Positions 28,829-37,329 of a stretch of DNA of 64,000 nucleotides are shown here, one piece after another. Source of the stretch: Allorhodopirellula solitaria (GTDB lineage: Bacteria; Planctomycetota; Planctomycetia; Pirellulales; Pirellulaceae); the NCBI RefSeq assembly GCF_007859855.1, contig NZ_SJPK01000003.1, positions 503,182 to 567,181 on the forward strand, read 5' to 3'. Position 1 is the first letter of the stretch, and every line of letters begins with the position of its first letter. The notes under the pieces were generated by a model. The model worked only from the letters and a program-made list of their open reading frames with translations, did not search any database and was not told where the DNA came from. The translations under genes were made by a program, and so were the position numbers.

Positions 28829-30223
28829 ATGCAAAAACTCGTCTCGCTTACCGTCCTGGTCGCCGGACTTTGGCTTGCGGTGCGCCCGATCCAGGCCGAT
28901 ACGTCTGCCGGTCAACCGTTTGAGATTCAATTGGTTGACCAAGAGAACGGCTGGCCCGTGCCGCTGGTCACTTTGGAAACCACCCACCATCTGACGTTCG
29001 TCACCGACAACGCGGGCCTGATCGCGATTGATGCCCCCGAACTCCTTAATCGAGAGGTGTTTTTTCACGTCCGCAGCGATGGCTACGAAGTTCCTGCCGA
29101 TGGGTTTGGGTATCGGGGTGTTCGATTGCAGCCTACTGCGGGCGGGTCGGCACGGATTGAGGTTTCACGCACCATGCTCGCCAAACGCCTCGGCCGCCTG
29201 ACGGGAGCGGGCCAGTTCCCCCATAGCCAACGACTTGGCAAAGACCTGGATTGGGAAGAGAGCGGTGTGCTCGGAGCCGACAGTGTGCAGTCGACTGTGC
29301 ATCGAGGACGCCGCTTCTGGTTGTGGGGCGACACGACACTGGCACACTATCCGCTCGGAATCTTCGACAGCAGCAGTGCGACAACGAAATCGCAACCGCT
29401 CGGATCGCTCAAGCCGCCGCTGCGGTTGACGTACGATTATTTTCGAGACACGAACTCGCTGCCGCGCGGTGTCGCCAAGATGCCGGGCAGTGGACCGACC
29501 TGGTTGAGCGGCTACGTCAGTCTTCCCGGTCGCGATGGAACGTCCAAACTGGTGGCCTGCTATGCCAAGATCAAGCCGCCTCTCGAGGCGTACGAACGCG
29601 GCCTGTGTGTTTGGAACGATGAGGCTGAGAAGTTCGAACGGCTCAAAGTCATCTGGAGGAAATCCGAGGGCGGCCCCAGCCCCACGGTGTTCCCACAAGG
29701 CCACCCTACTGTTTGGACCGATGCGAATGATCAGCAATGGGTCCTCATGGGTGATCCCCTGCCCACGATGAAGTTCCCGGCGACTTTCGAGGCTTGGCAG
29801 GATCCATCGAGCTGGCAGCAGCTGACCCCGCAGGAAACGATCGCCGCCGCCGAGGACGCAGTGCCGGTGCAACCGCACAGTGGCTCGATCGCCTGGAACG
29901 AGTTCCGCCAACGCTGGGTGAGCGTTTTTGTTCAGCTGCATGGCGAGCCCTCCCTGCTCGGCGAGGTCTGGTATGCCGAAGCCGACGCACCGACGGGGCC
30001 TTGGGAGGATGCCATCAAGGTGCTCACGCACGAGCACTACACATTCTATAACCCGCGGCTGCATGCCGATCTTGTGGAAACTGGGTCTCCCGTCCTGCTG
30101 TTCGAGGGCACCTACACCAAAGAGTTTTCAGGGAACCCGGTCGCCACGCCTCGCTACGACTACAACCAGGTGCTCTACCGAATCGATCTAGACGAGATTG
30201 TGGGTACGCCGCCGGCGGAGTAA
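28829..30223 (+). CDS. Exported protein, probable beta-propeller glycosidase-like fold
   Basis: The 464-residue product has a signal peptide (KLVSLTVLVAGLWLAV, cleavage near IQA). An N-terminal domain of about 90 residues resembles an immunoglobulin/carboxypeptidase-regulatory fold (FEIQLVDQENGWPVPLVTLET). The remainder has propeller-like strand repeats: RRFWLWGDTTL, GPTWLSGYVSLPG, QQWVLMGDPLP, SIAWNEFRQRWVSVF and GEVWYAEAD. Such layouts occur in five-bladed glycosidases and DUF4185-like proteins, but I see no decisive catalytic set, so no activity is assigned. It is probably periplasmic or secreted. It stands between two hairpins and is likely monocistronic. Confidence 0.6.
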   Translation: MQKLVSLTVLVAGLWLAVRPIQADTSAGQPFEIQLVDQENGWPVPLVTLETTHHLTFVTDNAGLIAIDAPELLNREVFFHVRSDGYEVPADGFGYRGVRLQPTAGGSARIEVSRTMLAKRLGRLTGAGQFPHSQRLGKDLDWEESGVLGADSVQSTVHRGRRFWLWGDTTLAHYPLGIFDSSSATTKSQPLGSLKPPLRLTYDYFRDTNSLPRGVAKMPGSGPTWLSGYVSLPGRDGTSKLVACYAKIKPPLEAYERGLCVWNDEAEKFERLKVIWRKSEGGPSPTVFPQGHPTVWTDANDQQWVLMGDPLPTMKFPATFEAWQDPSSWQQLTPQETIAAAEDAVPVQPHSGSIAWNEFRQRWVSVFVQLHGEPSLLGEVWYAEADAPTGPWEDAIKVLTHEHYTFYNPRLHADLVETGSPVLLFEGTYTKEFSGNPVATPRYDYNQVLYRIDLDEIVGTPPAE

Positions 30224-30308
30224 CCGATGGGCGGGAGGCTTGGCAGGCCGATTGGACTGGTGGATCGCTCCGAGGACCTGTCGCTCTAGCTAGTAACCGA
30301 TGGGCGGG
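30219..30308. repeat. 17-bp direct repeat around a stop codon
   Basis: agtaaccgatgggcggg occurs at 30219-30235 (including the TAA stop of the preceding gene) and again at 30292-30308, 73 bp apart start to start. It looks like a small local duplication of the gene end. No function is evident. Confidence 0.45.
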
Positions 30309-30418
30309 CGCGCCCGGTCCTGCTAGCTACTTCGATTGGGGCGGTCGTAAGCACTGTTTCGGTGTGGTTGTTTTTTGCGTTGGTGGAGCGAACCCATGAC
30401 GATTAATCCGGTAAGAGA

Positions 30419-30439
30419 CCGTGGACGATGGGTCCACGG
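30419..30439 (+). other. Short hairpin in the leader of the 30477 gene
   Basis: ccgtggac (30419-30426) and gtccacgg (30432-30439) form a perfect 8-bp stem with a 5-nt loop, 37 bp before the ATG. There is no T-run after it, so it is more likely an operator or mRNA leader structure than a terminator. Confidence 0.35.
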
Positions 30440-30476
30440 GGAATGAGCACCCCCACAGCGCGCCGGAGCGGCACTG

Positions 30477-31289
30477 ATGATCGGCGGAAAAATCGGACAA
30501 GTTACCGTACTGACGGCCGCCGTTGGCACCCCTTACATCGCTAACCAAACCGAGTGGGGACGCGACGCGGTTAGCTCGGTTCAGAGTCAAATCAGCAACC
30601 CGCCCTGGAGCAGTTCACCCGCCAGTGGCGACTCCAACGGGGCCAGCCCGATCGCCTCGGACGACTATCCAGTGCACTCGCACTATCAAGTCGAAACTTT
30701 GCGACCGGTCTCATCGGAAAAGTATCGCTACGAGGATGACCTCGCCCGCAAACTCGGGGCACTGCCCAGCGAAGGTAGTCCTGCTCCGAGTCTGGTGGGC
30801 AACAACGTCACGGATATTCGCCAAGCATTGCGTTTCGATTTGACGCCATCGATGATTCTGGGTCGCTTTTCGCGGGTCTCCACGGTTCTTGCTGACCTGC
30901 AACTCGAGGGTTTGCGTGTCCCTGTTGTCACCGGGACCCGAGCCGATGACCTGGCGGGCACCCTGACCTACTACTTTGACCACTCCGGAGCGATCCAGCG
31001 TATCAATCTGCACGGATTTACAGGCGAGACCGATCGAATCGTGGCCACCCTGACGAACCACTATGGCTTGCAAACCGAGCAGACGCTCGATGCAGGTGTG
31101 TACACCAAACGTTGGAATGGCATTCCCGTGCACCTGCTCCGGATCACGCACGCTCCGGTCGTCTTCAGTGACGCCGTGCACCAAAAGTACACAGTGTTCC
31201 TGGAGCTCAATCAGCCCAACTTGCGTTACGGCATTAGTGAAGAAGCCCGCCGGATTGTGCACGCCGATCGTTGGACAGGACGCTGGTAG
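30477..31289 (+). CDS. Conserved-looking protein of unknown function
   Basis: A 270-residue product starting at ATG 30477. A weakly hydrophobic start (MIGGKIGQVTVLTAAVGTPY) could be a membrane anchor. A Ser/Pro-rich linker (residues 35-75) leads to a structured domain with the segments IRQALRFDLTPSMILGRFSRVST, GTLTYYFDHSGAIQRINLHG and TLTNHYGL. The C-terminal part looks like an alpha/beta domain. I recognise no enzyme motif. It may belong to a planctomycete-restricted family, which I cannot confirm. The trxB gene follows 129 bp later on the same strand. Confidence 0.6.
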   Translation: MIGGKIGQVTVLTAAVGTPYIANQTEWGRDAVSSVQSQISNPPWSSSPASGDSNGASPIASDDYPVHSHYQVETLRPVSSEKYRYEDDLARKLGALPSEGSPAPSLVGNNVTDIRQALRFDLTPSMILGRFSRVSTVLADLQLEGLRVPVVTGTRADDLAGTLTYYFDHSGAIQRINLHGFTGETDRIVATLTNHYGLQTEQTLDAGVYTKRWNGIPVHLLRITHAPVVFSDAVHQKYTVFLELNQPNLRYGISEEARRIVHADRWTGRW

Positions 31290-31418
31290 GATGACGCTGC
31301 AATCCGACCACCTCCAGTCTGGGAGGATTGCAGGTTTTTCCCTATACTGCCTGCATCTTCGCTAGGGTCCGCGGCATCTCCGGACCGTTGTTTGAACCAC
31401 CCCACATCGAGAATCGCC

Positions 31419-32546
31419 ATGTCATCGACTTCTGATACTCCCCGCCCCGTCGGCAGCGACGGTCCAGAGAAAACGATCATCATCGGTAGCGGACCGGCGG
31501 GTTGGTCGGCAGCAATTTACGCGGCTCGTGCGAACCTGGATCCCGTTCTCTATGAAGGCACGTTTCGCCCCGACATGATTCCCTTGGGGCAACTCGCCTA
31601 CACAACCGAGGTCGAGAATTTCGCTGGCTTCCCCGCAGGTAACGTTCGCGCGTTTGTGGAGTCGGCTGTCGACAAAGATCGGCACTACAACCTGCCGCCT
31701 GTTCCAGCCGAGCACACCCGCGATGACCAGCCTCACTACGCTGTTCAGGGCACCGAACTGATGGAGCTGATGAAACAGCAAGCTCTGAATTTCGGGACGC
31801 GAGTGATTAGCGACGATATCGAACGGGTCGATTTTTCCGGGCCACCCCACACGCTCTACCCGGCATCCGGCGATCCCGTCCAGGCGCACACGGTCATCAT
31901 CGCGACCGGAGCGCGAGCCAATTACCTGGGTCTGGACAGCGAGGAAGAGTACAAAAACAAAGGCGTCAGCGCCTGTGCGGTTTGCGACGGGGCACTGCCC
32001 ATCTTCCGCAGCAAGCCATTGGCTGTCGTCGGCGGTGGTGACTCCGCCGTCGAAGAAGCCACCTACCTGGCTAACCTCAAAGGCGCCGACACGATTTACT
32101 TGATCGTCCGCCGCGACGAAATGCGAGCTAGCAAGGTCATGCAAGAGCGGGCCTTGAACCATCCGAAGATTGAAATGAAGTGGAATACGGTGGTCGATGA
32201 AGTGATTGGTGACGGAAAGAATGTCACCAGCCTGCGGCTCAAGAGCACCGTCGATGATTCCACCAGCGAACTCGCCGTCGGCGGGATGTTCGTCGCAATC
32301 GGTCACACGCCCAATACCGCGTTTCTCGATGGTGCCGTCGACATGAACTCCGCTGGCTACATCCAGTGGACGCGCCCCTTCCGCACCAATACGGATGTTG
32401 CTGGCGTGTTCGCCGCCGGGGACGTCGCCGACGATTACTATCGCCAAGCGATCACGTCAGCGGGAACGGGGTGCATGGCAGCACTGGATTCGGAGCGATT
32501 CCTGGTCGAACAAGAATCGGTCGTCAGTGCCTCGGCAGCTGACTGA
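31419..32546 (+). CDS. trxB: Thioredoxin reductase with an inserted segment
   Basis: This FAD enzyme transfers electrons from NADPH to thioredoxin in the cytoplasm. FAD motif [18 protein letters not shown], redox pair Cys186/Cys189 in CAVCDG, NADPH motif [15 protein letters not shown] and FAD-closing [10 protein letters not shown] are all present. I use ATG 31419; a TTG 9 codons upstream is in frame. At 375 residues it is 50-60 longer than usual. The excess includes about 30 residues between ENFAGFP and the [11 protein letters not shown] helix (residues about 77-105), where typical TrxB has a short loop; this insert is polar and contains several His. It converges on pssA with only 5 bp between the stops. 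Confidence 0.9.
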   Translation: MSSTSDTPRPVGSDGPEKTIIIGSGPAGWSAAIYAARANLDPVLYEGTFRPDMIPLGQLAYTTEVENFAGFPAGNVRAFVESAVDKDRHYNLPPVPAEHTRDDQPHYAVQGTELMELMKQQALNFGTRVISDDIERVDFSGPPHTLYPASGDPVQAHTVIIATGARANYLGLDSEEEYKNKGVSACAVCDGALPIFRSKPLAVVGGGDSAVEEATYLANLKGADTIYLIVRRDEMRASKVMQERALNHPKIEMKWNTVVDEVIGDGKNVTSLRLKSTVDDSTSELAVGGMFVAIGHTPNTAFLDGAVDMNSAGYIQWTRPFRTNTDVAGVFAAGDVADDYYRQAITSAGTGCMAALDSERFLVEQESVVSASAAD

Positions 32547-32551
32547 GCGAC

Positions 32552-33532
32552 TCAGGACGCCCGTTGTCGGCTCCGAAACTGCTGGGCAAGTGACCGCAAC
32601 GGGGAGCCGAGGCTGAAATAACACAGCATCAGCGGCAGAGCGACCCAGTGCAGCAGAGCTACGCCGACGACAGCAAAGAGCGCCTGACCAATCTGGTTGG
32701 GCGTTCGCCGGCCACGCATCAACTGCGCGAACACGTGGGGGTAGCGAAACCTCGAAACCATGAGGAAGGCGAGCAGCAACGCCAATACGGGAATGAAGAA
32801 GTGCGACGCGTCGAGCGTCCATGCACTGATGTTGCCGATCCATTCAGGGTACTTCTCGGCAGTGGCGTAGAACTTCAAATCTGGAATCGCGATCGCGAAC
32901 GCTGCCAAAGTGCCTGCCGCTGCCGGGCTCGGTAACCCTTCGAATCCCTCATGGTCATCGTCCTCGGGTGTTTCGACATTGAACCGGGCGAGTCGCAGGA
33001 GCACACAGATCGCGAACAAAACGCCGATCGCCCACGTCAGTCGCTGGGGCAGCGCGTCGCTGATCCGCCACACGATCACCGCTGGGGCGACGCCGAAGGT
33101 GACCGCATCGCAAAGCGAATCAAGTTCGGCGCCAAACCGACTGGCTTGACCTGTCAATCGGGCGGCCGATCCATCGAGTGCGTCGAACAACATGCCTCCA
33201 AAAATCAGCAGCCCGGAGGCATAGAGTTTCGTTTCGAGATCCCACTCGAGCGTGTCGGTACTGACCGCGATCGCAATCGCAGCCAAACCACACACACCGT
33301 TGCCGAGTGTTAACGCCGTAGGCAAGACCGCGAGCGTCAGCCGACGCTTTCGGTGTCGACGTTTTCGGCGTTGACGCGACCGGCCTGCTCGGGAAGTTGC
33401 ATTGGCCTCATGGTCCCCTTCCTCGGCAAGCTCTGGCCCGTTGAGCCCCTCATTGGCGTCAAGTTCTTCACTGAGTTCGTCGTCGGAATCCGTCCAATCT
33501 TCATGGGGATGTCGCGGTCTGAGTTCACTCAT
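32552..33532 (-). CDS. pssA: CDP-diacylglycerol--serine O-phosphatidyltransferase
   Basis: The 326-residue membrane enzyme makes phosphatidylserine, the precursor of phosphatidylethanolamine. The CDP-alcohol phosphotransferase signature DG-x2-AR-x8-G-x3-D-x3-D reads DGSAAR, then G, then LDSLCD (about residues 120-142). About eight hydrophobic helices are present. The first 65 residues form an unusual hydrophilic extension: acidic (SDDELSEELDANEG) then strongly basic (RQRRKRRHRKRR) before the first helix. Start ATG 33532. Phosphatidylglycerophosphate synthase is a less likely reading because the LPTALTLGNGVCGL start fits the PssA subgroup. Confidence 0.85.
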   Translation of the reverse strand: MSELRPRHPHEDWTDSDDELSEELDANEGLNGPELAEEGDHEANATSRAGRSRQRRKRRHRKRRLTLAVLPTALTLGNGVCGLAAIAIAVSTDTLEWDLETKLYASGLLIFGGMLFDALDGSAARLTGQASRFGAELDSLCDAVTFGVAPAVIVWRISDALPQRLTWAIGVLFAICVLLRLARFNVETPEDDDHEGFEGLPSPAAAGTLAAFAIAIPDLKFYATAEKYPEWIGNISAWTLDASHFFIPVLALLLAFLMVSRFRYPHVFAQLMRGRRTPNQIGQALFAVVGVALLHWVALPLMLCYFSLGSPLRSLAQQFRSRQRAS

Positions 33533-33809
33533 GAGAGCCGGGCGTATTGAAACGGGGTAGGAAATCGATCAGGAGGCGGGCCAATCCTAGTCGCGAGCAT
33601 GAGCACGCAGGGGCCACAGGAGCAGATCGTTGTGCGGGAGCGACGGTGAATACGTGCCCGCGTTCCCATCATGCCGATTGTGGCGAAAATGTGGATGCGG
33701 CGGAATCGACCGGGGTGCTCATGGAGAACCAGAGTAGCGGCTACAATAGTGCCTTGTCGAGAACACCTCCCCTCAACCATACGTCACTATCGCCTGCACG
33801 GCAGCCGTC

Positions 33810-35486
33810 ATGATCACGCCTCGCTATCTCGTTCCCTTTGATTCGCGTCGTGCCAATCACCGGTTCACTGACGTGTTGGTCATCGGGGGAGGATTGGCGG
33901 GGCTCCGCGCCGCCCACGCAATCGAGCCCAATTTGTCGGTGCTCGTCGTCACCAAGGATGTGCTGCGTGAATCCAATAGCAACTATGCCCAAGGCGGTAT
34001 CGCCGGCGTGCTCGACCCGGACGATTGTTTCGATGATCACGTCCGCGACACTCTGATCGCGGGGAAAAACCTCTGCGAACGCGATGTCGTCGAACGCGTG
34101 ATTCGCGAAGCTCCGCTGCGGATCGAAGAATTGATCCGATGGGGGACGCAGTTTGACAAACACGCTGGCGAACTCGCCCTGGGCCGAGAGGGGGGACATT
34201 CGCACGAACGGATCGTCCATGCGTTGGGCGATGCGACGGGGCGTGAGATCATGCGGGCCATGATCGAGCACACGCGAGAAGCCCCCAATATCGACACCTG
34301 GGAGAACACGTTTACTGTCGATCTGCTCACCCTCGAAGGTCGCTGTCGAGGAGCGGTGATCGTCCGCGATGGGGAACAGCCCACCATGGTTTGGGCCAAG
34401 GAAACGATTCTATGCACCGGGGGCGTCGGGCAAGTCTTTCGCGAATCCACCAATCCCGCCGTCGCGACCGGGGATGGCACGTCGCTCGCCTACCGCGCCG
34501 GAGTCGAACTACGCGACATGGAATTCATCCAATTCCACCCCACCGTGTTGTATATCGCTGGCTCGTCCCGTTCCCTGATCACCGAAGCGGTGCGGGGTGA
34601 AGGCGCCCACCTGGTCAATGCGAGCGGTGAACGGTTCATGCCCAATTACGATGATCGCGCTGAGCTGGCACCTCGAGACATTGTCAGCCAGTCGATCGTG
34701 AGCGAGATGAACGAGTCCTCACAGCCCTGTGTTTACCTCAGTCTAGCGCATCTGAACCCTGAGCATGTCCGTAGCCGGTTTCCTGGAATCGCCGAAGCGT
34801 GCCAACAATTTGGGCTCGATATCACAACCGACCGGATTCCCGTCCGGCCCGGTGCCCACTACATGATCGGCGGCGTGAGCGTGGACAGCCAAGGACGGAC
34901 TTCGCTACCAGGTCTATGGGCGGCTGGGGAGGCGACCAGTTCCGGGCTGCATGGAGCCAATCGGCTGGCCAGCAACAGTTTGCTCGAAGGACTCGTCTAC
35001 GGCGCTCACGCCGGGGAGTCCGCCAGTCGCTCGGCGGCCGAAGGCCCTCACAAGATGGTGGCCTATCGAATTCAACAGACCGCGCGGGAACAGACTCGGG
35101 CATTCGATATCGCCGACGTCCGCGTGTCCCTCAAAAGCCTGATGGGCAGACTCGTTGGGGTGCAGCGCGATGCCGCCGGGCTCGCCCAGGCCCACGAGCA
35201 GATCCGCTCTCTCTCGACCTACGTGATGCCTCACCAGTTCGATAGTGTGGAGGGATGGGAGTTGCAAAACCTGCTGCTTACCGCGTCGGCGATGACGGCG
35301 GCGGCTCTGGCCCGCCAGGAGTCGCGGGGCGTGCATTTTCGCAGCGATTTCCCCGAAACCGACAACGAAAACTGGCGCTGTCATCAAACGCAGCAAATCG
35401 ACGTCGATGGCGGCTACCCGCAGCGAGGGGAACTGATCACGCGTCCCACCGCTGACCACGTTGCCCCCTCGCAGAGAAACGGCTAA
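33810..35486 (+). CDS. nadB: L-aspartate oxidase
   Basis: This flavoenzyme oxidises L-aspartate to iminoaspartate, the first step of NAD synthesis by the quinolinate route. The FAD motif VIGGGLAGLRAA is near the N-terminus. Family signatures are NYAQGGIAGV, GREGGHSHERIVHA, DMEFIQFHPTVLY and the C-terminal GLHGANRLASNSLLEGLVYG. It lacks the extra segments of succinate dehydrogenase subunits, and its length of 558 is normal. Start ATG 33810. No nadA or nadC lies nearby. purQ begins 77 bp downstream on the same strand, so the two may share a transcript. Confidence 0.92.
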   Translation: MITPRYLVPFDSRRANHRFTDVLVIGGGLAGLRAAHAIEPNLSVLVVTKDVLRESNSNYAQGGIAGVLDPDDCFDDHVRDTLIAGKNLCERDVVERVIREAPLRIEELIRWGTQFDKHAGELALGREGGHSHERIVHALGDATGREIMRAMIEHTREAPNIDTWENTFTVDLLTLEGRCRGAVIVRDGEQPTMVWAKETILCTGGVGQVFRESTNPAVATGDGTSLAYRAGVELRDMEFIQFHPTVLYIAGSSRSLITEAVRGEGAHLVNASGERFMPNYDDRAELAPRDIVSQSIVSEMNESSQPCVYLSLAHLNPEHVRSRFPGIAEACQQFGLDITTDRIPVRPGAHYMIGGVSVDSQGRTSLPGLWAAGEATSSGLHGANRLASNSLLEGLVYGAHAGESASRSAAEGPHKMVAYRIQQTAREQTRAFDIADVRVSLKSLMGRLVGVQRDAAGLAQAHEQIRSLSTYVMPHQFDSVEGWELQNLLLTASAMTAAALARQESRGVHFRSDFPETDNENWRCHQTQQIDVDGGYPQRGELITRPTADHVAPSQRNG

Positions 35487-35563
35487 GTTTTCCTGTTCGA
35501 CGACGAGACTCCCCCTCCCCTCGCTGTCTCCTATCTCCTCACTCTCGAACTCCCTCACTGGCA

Positions 35564-36430
35564 ATGTCTGCTCCACGCGTTCTCGTACTTCGTGCTCCCG
35601 GCACCAATTGTGATGTGGAAACCGCTCACGCTTTTGAAGTCGCAGGTGCTACCGCCGAGCGAATTCACGTGGGGCGGTTGATGGAGAATCCGACGCTGCA
35701 CAAACGCTATCAGATCCTCTGCATTCCCGGTGGTTTCAGCTACGGCGACGACATCGCCGCCGGCCGCATTCTCGCCACCCGGATGCACCATCACCTCGAT
35801 GACATGATTCATCACTTTGTCGATAGCGGAGACAACCTTGTGTTGGGTATCTGCAACGGCATGCAGGTCCTGATGCGGCTGGGCGTCCTGACCGCTGGGG
35901 TGGAAACCCCGCAGGTCGCTTCGGCAACGGTCGGCGGTGACGCCGTCTTGAGTGGACAGAGCGACGCAGACGGGCCCGGACACGACGTGCCGCCGGCAAC
36001 TTTGACCTGGAACAATCACGGGCGTTTCGAAGCCCGCTGGGTGCACCTGTCCGTCGACGAAACCCCCTGCGTCTTTCTCAAAGGGATCGAGCAGATGTAT
36101 CTGCCGATGGCACACGCCGAAGGCAAGTTCGTCGCCCGCGATGCCGATGCCCTCGAACAGCTTCGCAGCGCCGGGCGGCTGCCGCTGCGGTACTGTGACG
36201 GGTCGGGTGAAATTCAATCCGAAACCTTGCAGTTCCCCTGCAATCCCAACGGCGGCGATGCCAATGTCGCTGGCGTCTGCGACGGATCGGGCCGTGTTTT
36301 CGGACTGATGCCGCACCCAGAACGACACATCGACGCGACCCAGCATCCGTTTTGGACGCGTAGGAAAACGCAGCCCGCTGAAGGCGACGGACTCGCAATG
36401 TTCCGCAACGCGGTCGAGTGGTTCGCTTGA
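35564..36430 (+). CDS. purQ: Phosphoribosylformylglycinamidine synthase, glutaminase subunit
   Basis: PurQ supplies ammonia from glutamine to PurL for the fourth step of purine synthesis. The class I glutaminase fold is shown by the start VLVLRAPGTNCDVETA, the GGFSYGDDIAAGRI strand, the nucleophile Cys97 in LGICNGMQ and the triad His/Glu in LMPHPERH. At 288 residues it is longer than the 220-230 typical of Bacillus-type PurQ. Part of the extra length is a linker after TAGVETP. No purL or purS is in the window. The downstream methyltransferase gene starts inside or at the stop codon, so they are coupled. Confidence 0.9.
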   Translation: MSAPRVLVLRAPGTNCDVETAHAFEVAGATAERIHVGRLMENPTLHKRYQILCIPGGFSYGDDIAAGRILATRMHHHLDDMIHHFVDSGDNLVLGICNGMQVLMRLGVLTAGVETPQVASATVGGDAVLSGQSDADGPGHDVPPATLTWNNHGRFEARWVHLSVDETPCVFLKGIEQMYLPMAHAEGKFVARDADALEQLRSAGRLPLRYCDGSGEIQSETLQFPCNPNGGDANVAGVCDGSGRVFGLMPHPERHIDATQHPFWTRRKTQPAEGDGLAMFRNAVEWFA

Positions 36431-37329
36431 GAGCCGACGAAGCCCGTTTCGCCTTTGGCAAAAACTGGACGTCGTTCCTCAAACAGGTTGACGTTGGAAG
36501 AGCCGAGCAAGCGGTCGCGTCGCTGCAGCAACTGTTTCAGCTCGACCCAGGGCAATCCCAGCCCCTCGCCGGCAAGTCGTTTCTAGACATCGGTTCGGGT
36601 AGTGGTTTGTTCTCGCTCGCGGCGGTATCCCTTGGCGCTTCGGTGGTCTCGATCGACATCGATGCTGAAAGCGTCGCTTGCACGCAGCAACTCAAGGACC
36701 AGTTCGAAGCATCGCTGGCGACTCGGAACGATATCGAGAGCGAGGCTGCTGCTGGCCGGCACGATTGGCGCGTCGAGCATCTCTCCGTGCTCGATGCCGA
36801 GGCCATGTCTGCCCTGGGAACCTTCGACATCGTTTACAGCTGGGGCGTGCTGCACCACACGGGAGAAATGGAGATGGCAATCGCGAGTGCCGCGGACAAA
36901 GTCGCCGGCGGCGGATGGTTTGCGATCGCCATTTATCATGACCAGGGTGGAGCGAGCCGCCGCTGGCTCGCGATTAAACGAGGCTACCATGCCTTGCCCG
37001 CCTTCCTGCGGGGCGGCTACGTGGCTGCCATCGCAGGCGCGTACGAGACCAAGTTTGCCGCCGCTCGCTTGCTGCGCGGTCGCAATCCGCTGCCCTTTGC
37101 CGATTGGCGGGCCAAGCGAAACGACCGCGGTATGAGCGTCTGGCACGACTGGGTCGATTGGATCGGTGGGCTGCCTTTCGAAGTCGCCTCGCCCGAAGCG
37201 ATCATTATGCCACTCCGCCGCCAAGGCTTTGTGCTGGAAAATCTTCGCACGGTCGGTTCGGGATGGGGATGCAACGAGTATGTCTTTCGCAGGACGCCTT
37301 TTCCACCTGGGACTGACGGCGGTTCATGA
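36418..37329 (+). CDS. SAM-dependent class I methyltransferase
   Basis: The Rossmann-type motif I FLDIGSGSGLFSLAA, acidic motif II VVSIDID and motif IV FDIVYSWGVLHHTG are clear; the latter resembles UbiE/UbiG-like small-molecule methyltransferases. The C-terminal segment GWGCNEYVFRR recurs in bacterial sugar or quinone methylase-like proteins. Substrate unknown. Two starts are possible: GTG 36418, overlapping purQ by 13 bp, or TTG 36427, whose TTGA overlaps the purQ stop. The stop overlaps the ATG of the MfnF-like gene (ATGA), so three genes are chained; whether this enzyme acts on a C1 cofactor precursor is only a guess. Confidence 0.75.
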   Translation: MVRLRADEARFAFGKNWTSFLKQVDVGRAEQAVASLQQLFQLDPGQSQPLAGKSFLDIGSGSGLFSLAAVSLGASVVSIDIDAESVACTQQLKDQFEASLATRNDIESEAAAGRHDWRVEHLSVLDAEAMSALGTFDIVYSWGVLHHTGEMEMAIASAADKVAGGGWFAIAIYHDQGGASRRWLAIKRGYHALPAFLRGGYVAAIAGAYETKFAAARLLRGRNPLPFADWRAKRNDRGMSVWHDWVDWIGGLPFEVASPEAIIMPLRRQGFVLENLRTVGSGWGCNEYVFRRTPFPPGTDGGS

